From Leadbetterella sp040829825 (lineage in GTDB: Bacteria > Bacteroidota > Bacteroidia > Cytophagales > Spirosomataceae): 64,000 bases of DNA. Positions 44,539-52,660 of this stretch are shown piece after piece. Position 1 is the stretch's first letter. Each line of letters starts with the position of its first letter. The notes below the pieces were generated by a model. That model did no database searches. It was not told where the DNA came from and saw nothing but the letters and a program-made list of their open reading frames with translations. The translations under genes were made by a program, and so were the position numbers. The DNA lies in assembly GCF_040829825.1 (NCBI RefSeq), contig NZ_JBFOLH010000012.1. One strand, given 5' to 3'.

Positions 44539-45621
44539 TTAAATTTTATCCAATTCATGCAACAATTCTGCGATATTTTCAGAAGAATTGGCAATGAAGT
44601 TGGAAATACGGATCTGGGAGTCTTTGCCTGCGCCGTAGCCCGATCCGATGACCAGGTTTTTCTCCTGCAGCTGCCGGATGATCTGAGCAGAAGGGATTTC
44701 GGTATTAAAGACGGCTACGGTTTTGGAGCGCAGCTCGGGGTCTTTCACTGCAGCAGAGAAGCCCGGCCGGTTTTCAAAGAAGCTATAGAGCTTCTTAGCG
44801 TTAAGCGCATTGGTCTTGCGGATATTCTCTATGCCCGTGCGGTTCATGTCTTCAGCGATTTTCCCGAGCAAAAATATACCGAGCACATTGGGCGTGGAGG
44901 GGTTCTGGAACTGGCGGGCGTTTTTCCAGAGGGTGGGCAGGTCGTGGTGCGCACCGATGCCCACGCCTTTTTCTTTCAGCTCAAGCGCCCTGGCCAGGCA
45001 TTTTTCATTGGCAATCCACACGCCCAGCCCGGCCGGCATACCGAAGTTCTTCTGAACGGAAAAAAACACCGAGTCCAGCAGCTTGAAGTCCAGCACCGGG
45101 ATAGGGGCTGAAGAGACCACGTCTACCGAGAAAAGCCGGCCAGCATGGCTTCTTTTGAGCTTGTGGATATCGGCCTCACGCATCTGTACACCGGTAGAAG
45201 TTTCGTTCTGGGTAATGCAGACCAGCTCGGCGTATTCGGGCACCTGGATCTCGTTGTAGGTAAACCCTTCGCCCAATGGCTTTGTGAAGGCTACGGCCTG
45301 CTTTTGCAGGGCCTGGGCGTATTGATAGTATTTCTCCGAAAACGAGCCGTTTACCAGGTGGAACGATTCAAACTCGACCAGGCTCTGCAGGCTTTTTTCC
45401 CAGATTTCGGAAGCGGAGCCCGTAAACATAATGGCATTTTCTTCGGGTATGTTCAGGAGGATCCGCAGCTGCTCATCGGCAAAGCGGTATATGTTTTTGA
45501 ATTCCCCGCTCCGGTGGGAGATTGAACCCAGCTGCTTATCGGTAAATTCACGCAGGTATTCTTCAAACCGGGGGTAGAGTTCTGCCGGTCCCGCCGTAAA
45601 ATATTTTTTTTGTCTTTCCAT
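44539..45621 (-). CDS. Class V aminotransferase, phosphoserine aminotransferase-like
   Basis: A 360-residue PLP enzyme from the ATG at 45621. The PLP lysine is Lys191 (FSVQKNFGMPAG) and the PLP-contact aspartate is in LFSVDVVSS (Asp167). The start KKYFTAGPAELYP is shared by phosphoserine aminotransferases and alanine-glyoxylate aminotransferases. A role in serine synthesis is possible, but serA is not adjacent. A longer reading with 57 more residues would overlap panD and its promoter. Confidence 0.8.
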   Translation of the reverse strand: MERQKKYFTAGPAELYPRFEEYLREFTDKQLGSISHRSGEFKNIYRFADEQLRILLNIPEENAIMFTGSASEIWEKSLQSLVEFESFHLVNGSFSEKYYQYAQALQKQAVAFTKPLGEGFTYNEIQVPEYAELVCITQNETSTGVQMREADIHKLKRSHAGRLFSVDVVSSAPIPVLDFKLLDSVFFSVQKNFGMPAGLGVWIANEKCLARALELKEKGVGIGAHHDLPTLWKNARQFQNPSTPNVLGIFLLGKIAEDMNRTGIENIRKTNALNAKKLYSFFENRPGFSAAVKDPELRSKTVAVFNTEIPSAQIIRQLQEKNLVIGSGYGAGKDSQIRISNFIANSSENIAELLHELDKI

Positions 45622-45717
45622 CGGGTTCAATTGATCATCAGGCAGCAAAATTAGGCGAATACGGCCGAATTCGGAAAACAACGAAGCAGTTTGTATACTT
45701 TTTGAGCGGGTTCGTCG

Positions 45718-45725
45718 TATTTTTG
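45718..45725 (+). promoter_or_regulatory. -7 box (TATTTTTG) of panD
   Basis: TATTTTTG matches the consensus and is 21 bases before the panD ATG. A TTG at 45691-45693 is 24 bases away, slightly long. Confidence 0.5.
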
Positions 45726-45745
45726 CATAAAAAGAAAGGCGCAGA

Positions 45746-46096
45746 ATGCTTATCAATGTTTTTAAGTCGAAGATCCACCGGGTAAAGGTCACGCAGGCAG
45801 AGCTGAATTATGTAGGCAGTGTTACGATAGATGAAGACCTGCTGGATGCTGCGGGAATCCGGGAAAACGAGAAAGTACAGATTGTCAATAACAATAACGG
45901 TGAGCGGCTCGAAACGTACGCCATAAAGGGGCGCAGAGGCTCGGGTATCATTTGCCTGAACGGTGCGGCTGCCCGCAAAGCCCAGCCCGGTGATATCGTG
46001 ATCATTATTTCGTATGCCTGGATGACCCCCGAAGAAGCGGCCAGCCACACGCCGGTGGTGGTTTTCCCCGATGAAAATAACCGGGTGGTTTCATGA
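45746..46096 (+). CDS. panD: Aspartate 1-decarboxylase
   Basis: A 116-residue pyruvoyl enzyme that makes beta-alanine for pantothenate and CoA. The self-cleavage pair Gly24-Ser25 is in YVGSVTID. NGAAARKAQPGD and IISYAWM are also conserved. It overlaps the next gene by 4 bases. Confidence 0.96.
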   Translation: MLINVFKSKIHRVKVTQAELNYVGSVTIDEDLLDAAGIRENEKVQIVNNNNGERLETYAIKGRRGSGIICLNGAAARKAQPGDIVIIISYAWMTPEEAASHTPVVVFPDENNRVVS

Positions 46097-47076
46097 ACCG
46101 GAAACTGGGGAAGATCGTTTCCTACCTGATCCCGCTGGTGCTGGGACTGGGGCTCCTGCGCTGGGTTTTTAACGAGGTAAATTTGCAGGAAACCTTCCGC
46201 GATTTTAAGCATGCCAACTACTGGCTGGTAGGAGCAGCCGGTATTCTGGCCCTGCTTTCCCACATTCTCCGGGCCGCCCGCTGGACCCTCATGCTGAAGC
46301 CCATGGGCTACAAACCCTCTGTATATCATGCTACGCTGGCCGTTTTAACAGGCTACCTGACCAACCTGGTTTTTCCGCGGGCAGGCGAGGTGGCACGGGC
46401 GGTCAGCCTGCAGAAAAGCGAAAACGTGCCCTTTGACAAGGCTTTCGGAGCCGTTATTGCCGAGCGGGTAACCGACGTGCTGGTGCTGCTGGTGCTGGTG
46501 GTGGTGAACCTGGTGCTGGAGTATGACCGGATCCTTCATCTTTTTCATGAGCTGGTACCTGATTTTCAGGGCGGGTGGATCATTGCGGTGGCGGTTTTGG
46601 TCTTTTGTTTTTTTGTTTTTTTGTTTTTTTGTTTCAGAGACCGGATCTTCGGACTCCCGTTTATCAGCCGGTTCCGTTCGTTTTTTGAAGGACTGAAAGA
46701 AGGGCTTGTGAGTGTGCTGAACCTGGAGAAGCCGTGGATGTTTGTGCTGCAGTCGTTTGTGATCTGGGTGCTGTATTATGTTTCCTCCATGCTGCTGTGT
46801 TATTCCCTGGAGATCGGTACCTCGCTATCGCCGGTAGCGGTGCTGACCATCCTGGTGATGGGCACCATCGGTATGGCCATGCCTACCATGGGGGGCATAG
46901 GCAGCTACCACCTGCTGGTAGGCAAGATCGTGATCCTGTACGGGCTGACCAACCAGGACGGCATTTCGCTGGCCACTTTTCTCCATACCCTGAACGGGAT
47001 CGTGTTTGTGATACTTTTCGGGGTAGTGGCGCTGGTGCTGAGTACTTTCAGCCGGGGGCAGGCAGAGCCTGTGTAA
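46093..47076 (+). CDS. LPG-synthase-like (UPF0104) membrane protein
   Basis: A 327-residue protein with eight or so membrane helices of the lysylphosphatidylglycerol synthase/flippase-like family (NYWLVGAAGILALLSHILRAARW, GYLTNLVFPRAGEVARA). It may transport or flip a lipid. Translation is coupled to panD. Within the gene, three exact copies of an 8-base GTTTTTTT unit (46607-46630) encode part of a helix. Confidence 0.85.
   Translation: MNRKLGKIVSYLIPLVLGLGLLRWVFNEVNLQETFRDFKHANYWLVGAAGILALLSHILRAARWTLMLKPMGYKPSVYHATLAVLTGYLTNLVFPRAGEVARAVSLQKSENVPFDKAFGAVIAERVTDVLVLLVLVVVNLVLEYDRILHLFHELVPDFQGGWIIAVAVLVFCFFVFLFFCFRDRIFGLPFISRFRSFFEGLKEGLVSVLNLEKPWMFVLQSFVIWVLYYVSSMLLCYSLEIGTSLSPVAVLTILVMGTIGMAMPTMGGIGSYHLLVGKIVILYGLTNQDGISLATFLHTLNGIVFVILFGVVALVLSTFSRGQAEPV
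46607..46630 (+). repeat. Three 8-bp repeats (GTTTTTTT) inside a membrane protein gene
   Basis: Exact copies at 46607, 46615 and 46623, followed by another GTTT. Gain or loss of one unit would shift the frame. This is a possible slippage site. Confidence 0.8.
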
Positions 47077-47150
47077 TCCCGGTTTTCCTGTATAGCAACA
47101 GCGCGCTGTCAGCCCGGTTCCGATATTTAATCGTAGCAGGTAGAAAATAA

Positions 47151-47171
47151 TTGTAATAAATATAGTTACAA
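47151..47171. promoter_or_regulatory. Operator 1 before the Rrf2 gene
   Basis: A TTGTAA-N9-TTACAA palindrome 30 bases before the start codon and just upstream of a TATCTTTG -7 box (47186-47193). It matches operator 2 at 47628-47648 in 17 of 21 positions when that site is read on the minus strand. Confidence 0.65.
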
Positions 47172-47200
47172 TTAAAATTCAACCGTATCTTTGTACCGGC

Positions 47201-47611
47201 ATGAACAATACACGATTTGCAACCCTTATTCATATCCTGACGCTCCTGGCCAGAAATCCGGGTCAATGGCTGAATTCAGACTGGATTGCAGGAAGTATCC
47301 GTATCAACCCGGTGATCGTTCGTAAAGAATTGAGTGTTTTGCAGGAGCAGGGCTGGGTAATCAGCAGAAAAGGTAAAGAAGGGGGTTCGGCATTACATGT
47401 GGCGGCGGGAGAGATTTCGCTGGCCGGTATTTACCGGGCTGTGAAAAACTCCCATGTGCTGGGCAGGAAAAATAACGGCTGTAACCCGGGCTGCCCGGTA
47501 GGAAAAGATATTAATCAGAAGCTCGATATCTTATTTACCGAAACAGACGATATGGTAGTGAACGCCCTGCAGTACAAAACCCTTGAAAATTTTATAGAAC
47601 AGTTTGATTGA
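47201..47611 (+). CDS. Rrf2-family transcription regulator
   Basis: A 136-residue winged-helix protein (IHILTLLARNPGQWLNSDWIAG, then VIVRKELSVLQEQGWVISRKGKEGG). It has two close cysteines (NNGCNPGCPVG), so redox or thiol sensing is possible. It resembles YwnA-like members rather than IscR. Matching palindromes before it and before the next gene suggest it controls both. Confidence 0.88.
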   Translation: MNNTRFATLIHILTLLARNPGQWLNSDWIAGSIRINPVIVRKELSVLQEQGWVISRKGKEGGSALHVAAGEISLAGIYRAVKNSHVLGRKNNGCNPGCPVGKDINQKLDILFTETDDMVVNALQYKTLENFIEQFD

Positions 47612-47627
47612 TTTTTTTTGATTTTTA

Positions 47628-47648
47628 ATGTAACAAATTTTATTACAA
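47628..47648. promoter_or_regulatory. Operator 2 before the quinone reductase gene
   Basis: TGTAA (47629-47633) and TTACA (47643-47647) form a palindrome 14 bases before the ATG of the next gene. See operator 1 for the match. Confidence 0.6.
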
Positions 47649-47661
47649 AATATAGATAAAT

Positions 47662-48507
47662 ATGAAAACCGGAATTACAGGAGCTACCGGCCAGTTGGGC
47701 CGTCTGGTAGTAGAGAAGCTGAAACAACGTTCAGGTGCTGGCCAGCTGGTGGCGCTGGTCCGTTCACCGGAGAAGGCGGCAGACCTGGGCATTGAGGTAA
47801 GGGCATTTGATTATACCAACCCTGCATTGCTGGCAGAAGGCTTGCAGGGGATCGATCATCTCTTGTTGATTTCAGGGAGTGAGATAGGGCAACGCCGATT
47901 GCAGCATCAGAACGTCATTGAAGCTGCCCGGGATGCCGGTGTAAAGTGGATCGTTTATACCAGTCTTTTGCACGCAGATACTTCTTCGCTGAGCCTGGCA
48001 GAAGAACATGTTGAAACCGAGAAGTTGCTGAAGGCGTCGGGAATTCCCTACACTATTTTAAGAAATGGATGGTATACCGAGAATTATACCGGCTCAGTGC
48101 CGGGCGCTGTACAGGCGGGTGCTTTAGCCGGCAGCGCCGGTGAAGGCAGGATCTCATCTGCCACACGTGAAGACTTTGCCGAAGCGGCAGCCGTTGTATT
48201 ATCGGGCGGAGACCACGCAGGAAAGATATACGAATTAGCCGGCGACAATGCCTATACGTTAAAAGACCTGGCTGCCGAAATTTCAAAGCAAACGGGAAGA
48301 GATATTCCCTATACCCATTTATCTGAAGCAGAATATGCCGGGGCATTGAGCTCATTTGGCGTTCCTGAAGGACTTGCACAGGCCCTGGCCGGCTTTGACA
48401 CCGGGGCATCGGGAGGAGATTTATTTGATGACGGTAAAATGCTTTCACAATTAATCGGGAGGCCTACTACTCCCTTGTCTGAAGCAGTCAGGCAGGCGCT
48501 GAGCTGA
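47662..48507 (+). CDS. NAD(P)H:quinone oxidoreductase of the QorB/NmrA type
   Basis: A 281-residue atypical short-chain dehydrogenase. The nucleotide loop GATGQLGR is at 7-14. Its length and motifs (YTSLLHADTS, LRNGWYTENY) match E. coli QorB/YtfG. It reduces quinones by two electrons, limiting redox cycling. It is downstream of an Rrf2 regulator and shares an operator with it. Confidence 0.88.
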   Translation: MKTGITGATGQLGRLVVEKLKQRSGAGQLVALVRSPEKAADLGIEVRAFDYTNPALLAEGLQGIDHLLLISGSEIGQRRLQHQNVIEAARDAGVKWIVYTSLLHADTSSLSLAEEHVETEKLLKASGIPYTILRNGWYTENYTGSVPGAVQAGALAGSAGEGRISSATREDFAEAAAVVLSGGDHAGKIYELAGDNAYTLKDLAAEISKQTGRDIPYTHLSEAEYAGALSSFGVPEGLAQALAGFDTGASGGDLFDDGKMLSQLIGRPTTPLSEAVRQALS

Positions 48508-48531
48508 AAAGAGCTGGTCAGCCCGGGATTA

Positions 48532-48588
48532 AGCCACCGGATCAGTACAGTCCTGGAAAGATCCGGTGGCTCATGCTAAAATAGCATG
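48532..48588. terminator. Paired hairpins after the quinone reductase gene
   Basis: A perfect 12-bp stem (48532-48543 with 48560-48571) is followed by a second perfect 7-3-7 hairpin (48572-48588, CATGCTA-AAA-TAGCATG). No T-run follows the first. The pair probably ends or protects the transcript. Confidence 0.55.
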
Positions 48589-48607
48589 ACATATTTAGAA
48601 ATATGCG

Positions 48608-48615
48608 TATATTTG
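48608..48615 (+). promoter_or_regulatory. -7 box (TATATTTG) of the zinc-ribbon gene
   Basis: Matches the consensus; the start codon is 52 bases downstream. It lies in ATATGCGTATATTTG, which shares a half-site with the operator of the DoxX gene (50128-50144). Confidence 0.45.
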
Positions 48616-48667
48616 AACGTTTCCTGCTATCAAACAGGCTAACCAGACCTATAAACTCATTATAAAT

Positions 48668-49276
48668 ATGATCATCTACGGCGTCAAAGCCACGCCAATT
48701 GCAACAGAAAACATCAGTGACTCATGTTCCAACTGTGAAACCCCGGACAGTATTCAAATGATATTGTTTAACAGGTATGCGCACGTTTTCTGGATACCCT
48801 TTTTCCCGATCGGTAAAACGGGGACAACCCAATGCCTGCATTGCAAGCAAGTTCTTCAAAAGAAAGAATTTACCGGTAACCTGAGGGGTAAATATGAAGC
48901 CTTAAAGTCAGGTAGTAAGACACCTTTCTGGACTTTTTCCGGACTTGCTTTACTTTCTGTTCTGATCATCTGGGGAATGGTGAGCAGCAAGCAAAAGGAT
49001 AAAAAAAATGCAGAGCTGATTCTGGATCCACAGCAAGGCGACATATATGAAATCAAAAAAGACTACGCGCAATATACGTTGTACAAAGTAGACCATGTGG
49101 ATGGTGACACTGCTTTTGTTTTACTTAACGAATATGAAACCAATAAGGTTAGCGGGCTTACCGGTTTAAAGCAGAAAGGGGATGAAGCATTTATCCGGGA
49201 ACCCTTACCTATGCTGAAAGCTGATCTGAAAAGTATGCTGGAAAAAGGAGAAATTTTGGACATTGGCAGAGAATAA
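48668..49276 (+). CDS. Zinc-ribbon membrane protein
   Basis: A 202-residue protein. The N-terminal ~65 residues carry two cysteine pairs (CSNCET, CLHCKQ) of a zinc ribbon and a hydrophobic stretch (YAHVFWIPFFPIGK). One membrane helix (about 88-104) leads to a soluble C-terminal domain. Function unknown. A 9-bp hairpin (49277-49285 with 49307-49315) follows the stop codon. Confidence 0.75.
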   Translation: MIIYGVKATPIATENISDSCSNCETPDSIQMILFNRYAHVFWIPFFPIGKTGTTQCLHCKQVLQKKEFTGNLRGKYEALKSGSKTPFWTFSGLALLSVLIIWGMVSSKQKDKKNAELILDPQQGDIYEIKKDYAQYTLYKVDHVDGDTAFVLLNEYETNKVSGLTGLKQKGDEAFIREPLPMLKADLKSMLEKGEILDIGRE

Positions 49277-49471
49277 CGGCAGGCCACATACGTCAGGGAC
49301 CAGCCAGGCCTGCCGGGTTTATAAACCGGGCCACGCCACAGGCCGGGATCAATAGCACAGAGCCCGGGTATCGGGCCTGAATCAGACAAAGCCGGAATCA
49401 GGTGCTTCGTATCTTGGGGAAACCGGGCTGCTTTAATCTTGCATGAAAGGTTCTGAGCCGGTATAGGGTTA

Positions 49472-50101
49472 TTATGGGTTGCTGATTTGTTTAATTACAT
49501 CTGAAATCAGGCCGGGTATCGTGCTCATGTTACTGATTAGCTCTGCCGGGTTCAAAACCAGCTCGGTTAACAGCCGGGGAACGGTGCCTAAAAGTTCAAG
49601 AGCTATGGCCATGACCGGTAAGATCAGGTATGCCCAGACAGGGTATTTGAACCGGGTGGTTAAGCCGGTAAATATGGCTTTAAATGCGGTGATCATCCTG
49701 TCTTTGTAGTGCCAGAGAATCAGCATGTCGAGGACCAGGTAATAGCTCATCCGCCAGTAAAATCCCGGCATTTTTATGTATGTGATATCGATAACGAGGA
49801 TATTCGCGAGAATCGGGAGAGAAAGCAATACACCCAGGATGAGTGTGCGGTTATAAAGTAACAGAAGCCCTGCAATAATTTGTGAGACACCCACAAAGGA
49901 ATTAAAGGGCTCATGGTCAAATAAATACCAGGAAAGCCTGAACAGGTTCAGGTCTTTGACCGGTGTGGCCAGCTCCTGTGCAGAGATCCCGAACTGGCCC
50001 CCGGTAAGCTTACTCCAACCATAACCTAGTAGTGTCCAGGCGATTAAAATCCTGGCACAAAGAATGAAATAATCCCACAGCTTTTGTTTCTTTTCTGACA
50101 T
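49472..50101 (-). CDS. DoxX-like membrane protein
   Basis: A 209-residue protein with five or so membrane helices (YFILCARILIAWTLLGYGWSKL with the GYGWSKL DoxX signature, VGVSQIIAGLLLLY). DoxX proteins often act in redox or respiratory processes. Its promoter has a perfect palindrome between the -33 and -7 boxes. Confidence 0.75.
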   Translation of the reverse strand: MSEKKQKLWDYFILCARILIAWTLLGYGWSKLTGGQFGISAQELATPVKDLNLFRLSWYLFDHEPFNSFVGVSQIIAGLLLLYNRTLILGVLLSLPILANILVIDITYIKMPGFYWRMSYYLVLDMLILWHYKDRMITAFKAIFTGLTTRFKYPVWAYLILPVMAIALELLGTVPRLLTELVLNPAELISNMSTIPGLISDVIKQISNP

Positions 50102-50120
50102 GACCGGGCAATACGTTTGT

Positions 50121-50150
50121 CAAATATATACGCATTTTGCGTATTGGCAA
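50121..50150 (-). promoter_or_regulatory. Promoter and operator of the DoxX-like gene
   Basis: On the minus strand: TTG (50148-50150), 19-base spacer, TATATTTG (50121-50128). The spacer holds a perfect ATACGCA-TTT-TGCGTAT palindrome (50128-50144). A repressor bound there would cover the promoter. Confidence 0.75.
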
Positions 50151-50177
50151 ATGAATTGGTTTTGGATTTAGAAATAA

Positions 50178-50438
50178 ATGCTTAAGGAGTTTGATGCGGG
50201 AGTCGGGGGCAACGGAGAGTGGTTCCCCGGAACCGGATCCACCATAGGATGGAAGAACACCCTGGCGGCTATAGTATACCCTGTCAAAAAAGTATTGATA
50301 GGGCCGTTGTCGTTTTTAGCGGAAGATCCGGATCCGGTGCCCCCAATCCTGCTTCTTGCGTTTGCTTTCTACTGGACAGCCATTGCATGGGTTCTTCATT
50401 ATTTCCTCAGTAAGGTAACCCTACGTAAAAGAGCCTGA
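50178..50438 (+). CDS. Small membrane protein, hypothetical
   Basis: An 86-residue ORF with one clear C-terminal helix (ILLLAFAFYWTAIAWVLHYF) and a basic end. The first 50 residues are Gly-rich. It is divergent from the DoxX gene and may share the same operator. No family was recognised, and no promoter is seen, so it is uncertain. Confidence 0.45.
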   Translation: MLKEFDAGVGGNGEWFPGTGSTIGWKNTLAAIVYPVKKVLIGPLSFLAEDPDPVPPILLLAFAFYWTAIAWVLHYFLSKVTLRKRA

Positions 50439-50564
50439 GTTTTGGCCGGATCAGAGCATCTTTCATTGTACGTTAATGCAAAACATTGAAGCAGGCTGAC
50501 AAGAAGTTATTAAGATCATACATGAGCGGAGAGCGAATCTCAAAAAGCATAAAGGATATGAGAG

Positions 50565-51254
50565 TTATTTTCTTGCAATGATCTTTATGTCCAATTCAAT
50601 GTCATCGGAAATAATTTCACCTGCCAGGCTATAGAAAAATTTTCCTGAGTTGTATCGTACGTTCCATTTTGTCCGGTCGATGGTCAGTTTTCCATCTGCG
50701 TAAATAATTCCGCCCTTTACTTCCAGCCTGGCAGGAAACGTAACGGCATGTGTGATGCCTTTGATGGTCAGGTTTCCGGTGACGTTTATCATTTTATCTG
50801 CAGCAGGTTCAACTGCAGTAATGGTGTAAGCGGCATATGGAAACTTTGCGACATCAAAAAAATCAGGCGATTTTAAGTGACGAACAAGCTCATTATCACT
50901 TCCATGAGCTATATCTGCAATGGTATTCATATCGGCTTCGACTGCACCTCCCACAAGCCGGTTCTCATCCATCATCAATTCTCCTTTTGACAGGTAAACG
51001 TAACCGGTATGTGACCCCCTGGAAGCTAACAACATGGATCCTTTATAGGTTATAACACTTTCCTTCTTGTCGATAGCATATTTTTGGTACGTCACCTTAT
51101 CCGGGGATTCGGAGTTTGTCACAATAGAAGTTTCATTTTCCTTTGCTTTGGATCCGCGGCAGGCGGAGAAGACAGAGGCCATGATCAAGATGGAATAAAG
51201 TAACGATAGCTTATTGCTCATCGTAAAGGAACGGGAGTTCTTGAAAAGTTTCAT
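50565..51254 (-). CDS. YceI-family lipoprotein
   Basis: A 229-residue protein from the ATG at 51254; a second ATG at 51221 is also possible. A lipobox (VFSAC) follows the signal peptide. The YceI fold runs from YAIDKKESVITYKG to the end (LTIDRTKWNVRYNS). YceI proteins bind polyprenyl-type lipids in a beta-barrel in the periplasm. It is divergent from a membrane winged-helix regulator that may control it. Confidence 0.88.
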   Translation of the reverse strand: MKLFKNSRSFTMSNKLSLLYSILIMASVFSACRGSKAKENETSIVTNSESPDKVTYQKYAIDKKESVITYKGSMLLASRGSHTGYVYLSKGELMMDENRLVGGAVEADMNTIADIAHGSDNELVRHLKSPDFFDVAKFPYAAYTITAVEPAADKMINVTGNLTIKGITHAVTFPARLEVKGGIIYADGKLTIDRTKWNVRYNSGKFFYSLAGEIISDDIELDIKIIARK

Positions 51255-51285
51255 AAGAATAAAAATTATTTTAATTTCGTTTACC

Positions 51286-51293
51286 CAAACGTA
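51286..51293 (-). promoter_or_regulatory. -7 box (TACGTTTG) of the YceI gene
   Basis: Matches the consensus on the minus strand and lies 32-39 bases before the chosen start. The TGTAAA array begins 22 bases further upstream. Confidence 0.5.
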
Positions 51294-51314
51294 CGCCACC
51301 GTGTCAGTACGCAT

Positions 51315-51353
51315 TGTAAATGAACTGTAAAAAGAACTGTAAATGCATGTAAA
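51315..51353. promoter_or_regulatory. Four TGTAAA direct repeats at helical spacing
   Basis: TGTAAA starts at 51315, 51326, 51338 and 51348: steps of 11, 12 and 10 bases, about one DNA turn. This is the binding pattern of OmpR/PhoB-type winged helices. The last copy overlaps the regulator's start codon, so autoregulation is likely. Confidence 0.65.
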
Positions 51354-52278
51354 ATCTGCTTTAAGAGATTATTTCAACAGCCGGTTGGTGGCAGGTTCGG
51401 GTATCGCCGTAACGATGGTGGTATTTTTCTTTGTTGCCTCGTCTTTCTCAGAACACGGTGACCGCGATTTACGGGCGAAGCAAACAAACATCATTATCCG
51501 TGAAATTGGTCACCGTTTGTTGCAGCAGGCAGGTGATCGGACTTCACGTGTATTGCCGGTGACCGAGATTAAAGAAGGTACATTTCGACTTACGTTTGAA
51601 AATAGCCTGGTTTTTGACCATGACTCGCTCATAGCACTGTCACAGAGCCTGCTCTCCACAGTACAGTTCCCCTCCGGGTACGCGGTTACGGTACATGATT
51701 GCACAGATGGAGAAATCGTTTATGGTTTCCAGATGAATGGTTTTACCCCGGATATCCTGGCTTGCCAGGGCAGAATGCAACCGGAAGGTTGTTACATTAT
51801 CGAATTTGCTTTCCCGGTTTTTTACGAGAAGACCCCCAGATATCCTTTGATCGGTTTGGTAGGGAGCAGCCTGTTGATGTTATCGACCATTGCATTGCTG
51901 ATCGGACGTTTTGGGAAAAATAAAGTGTCTGTAGCTCATCAGGAACATGCTGTAATAAAGGAGCCTCTTCCGGAACCGGTAGCTCTCGGGAAGTTTTTGT
52001 TTGATACGGAGAATCAGCGTTTGTTCCTGGGAACTGAAGTGATCAGTCTCACAGATAAAGAATGCAGCATTCTCGGATTGCTTAACCTTAATTTTGGTAA
52101 ACTGACGCCACGGGAAACGCTGATGCAGATCTGGCTTAACGAAGGGATTATCATCGGTCGCAGCCTGGATATGTTCATATCGAGGCTACGAAAGAAATTA
52201 AGCAGTGACCCTGAGCTGAGCATAACCAATATTCATGGGAAGGGATATAAACTGGAAAGGCAGGCTTTATACAGTTAA
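51343..52278 (+). CDS. Membrane-bound winged-helix transcription regulator
   Basis: A 311-residue one-component regulator. A helix at about 16-32 (AGSGIAVTMVVFFFVASSF), a periplasmic domain with three cysteines (HDCTDG, ILACQGRMQPEGCYI), and a second helix (about 168-186) are followed by an OmpR-type winged helix (about 215-305: LTDKECSILGLLNLNFGKL, IIIGRSLDMFISRLRKKL). It senses something outside and binds DNA inside, like ToxR with reversed order. No kinase or receiver domain is present. Confidence 0.85.
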   Translation: MHVKSALRDYFNSRLVAGSGIAVTMVVFFFVASSFSEHGDRDLRAKQTNIIIREIGHRLLQQAGDRTSRVLPVTEIKEGTFRLTFENSLVFDHDSLIALSQSLLSTVQFPSGYAVTVHDCTDGEIVYGFQMNGFTPDILACQGRMQPEGCYIIEFAFPVFYEKTPRYPLIGLVGSSLLMLSTIALLIGRFGKNKVSVAHQEHAVIKEPLPEPVALGKFLFDTENQRLFLGTEVISLTDKECSILGLLNLNFGKLTPRETLMQIWLNEGIIIGRSLDMFISRLRKKLSSDPELSITNIHGKGYKLERQALYS

Positions 52279-52503
52279 CTCAAAATTATATTTTTCAAAT
52301 TCATTTCCGTTGATGATTACAGCCACCTAGTGAAGCCCGGAGTGAAGCTTCCGGGTGGTTACCACACGAAAAGAGTGCTTCCGGGTAATGGGTGTTTCTG
52401 AGTTTCCGGCGTATTCTTTTTCGCTGATTTTATGCACTTTCCTGGCTAAGGTTCCGTTCGCTTTTTGATAGTAAATTCCGTATTCCAGTCGTATTTTGGC
52501 TTT
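52267..52503 (-). pseudogene. C-terminal remnant of a DNA alkylation repair protein
   Basis: The minus strand reads KIRLEYGIYYQKANG, KVHKISEKEYAG, then KHSFRVVTTRKLHSGLH, a TAG stop, and VAVIINGNEFEKYNFELTV. The KANG, RKxxK and TTRKxxxGxH pattern matches, from memory, the C-terminal Ig-like domain of AlkC/AlkD-type HEAT-repeat glycosylases. The TAG at 52328-52330 interrupts an otherwise continuous match. The upstream part is missing beyond 52504, where the AT-rich island begins. It overlaps the regulator's 3' end by 12 bases. Confidence 0.6.
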
Positions 52504-52549
52504 TTAAGGTAGCTCCCTCATTTATAGAGATAAGATTTTTTTGAGGGTT

Positions 52550-52581
52550 TTGTGAGAACTTTCAAAGAATCTTTATATTTG
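52550..52581 (+). promoter_or_regulatory. Promoter of the Ter operon
   Basis: TTG (52550-52552), 21-base spacer, TATATTTG (52574-52581). It would give a leader of about 300 bases before the first terD gene. Confidence 0.7.
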
Positions 52582-52660
52582 TATCAAACCAAAAAATATT
52601 GGATGAGATAAAACTGTAGAAAGACATATAAAATATTAGCGTTTCGCTTTAAGATTTTCC

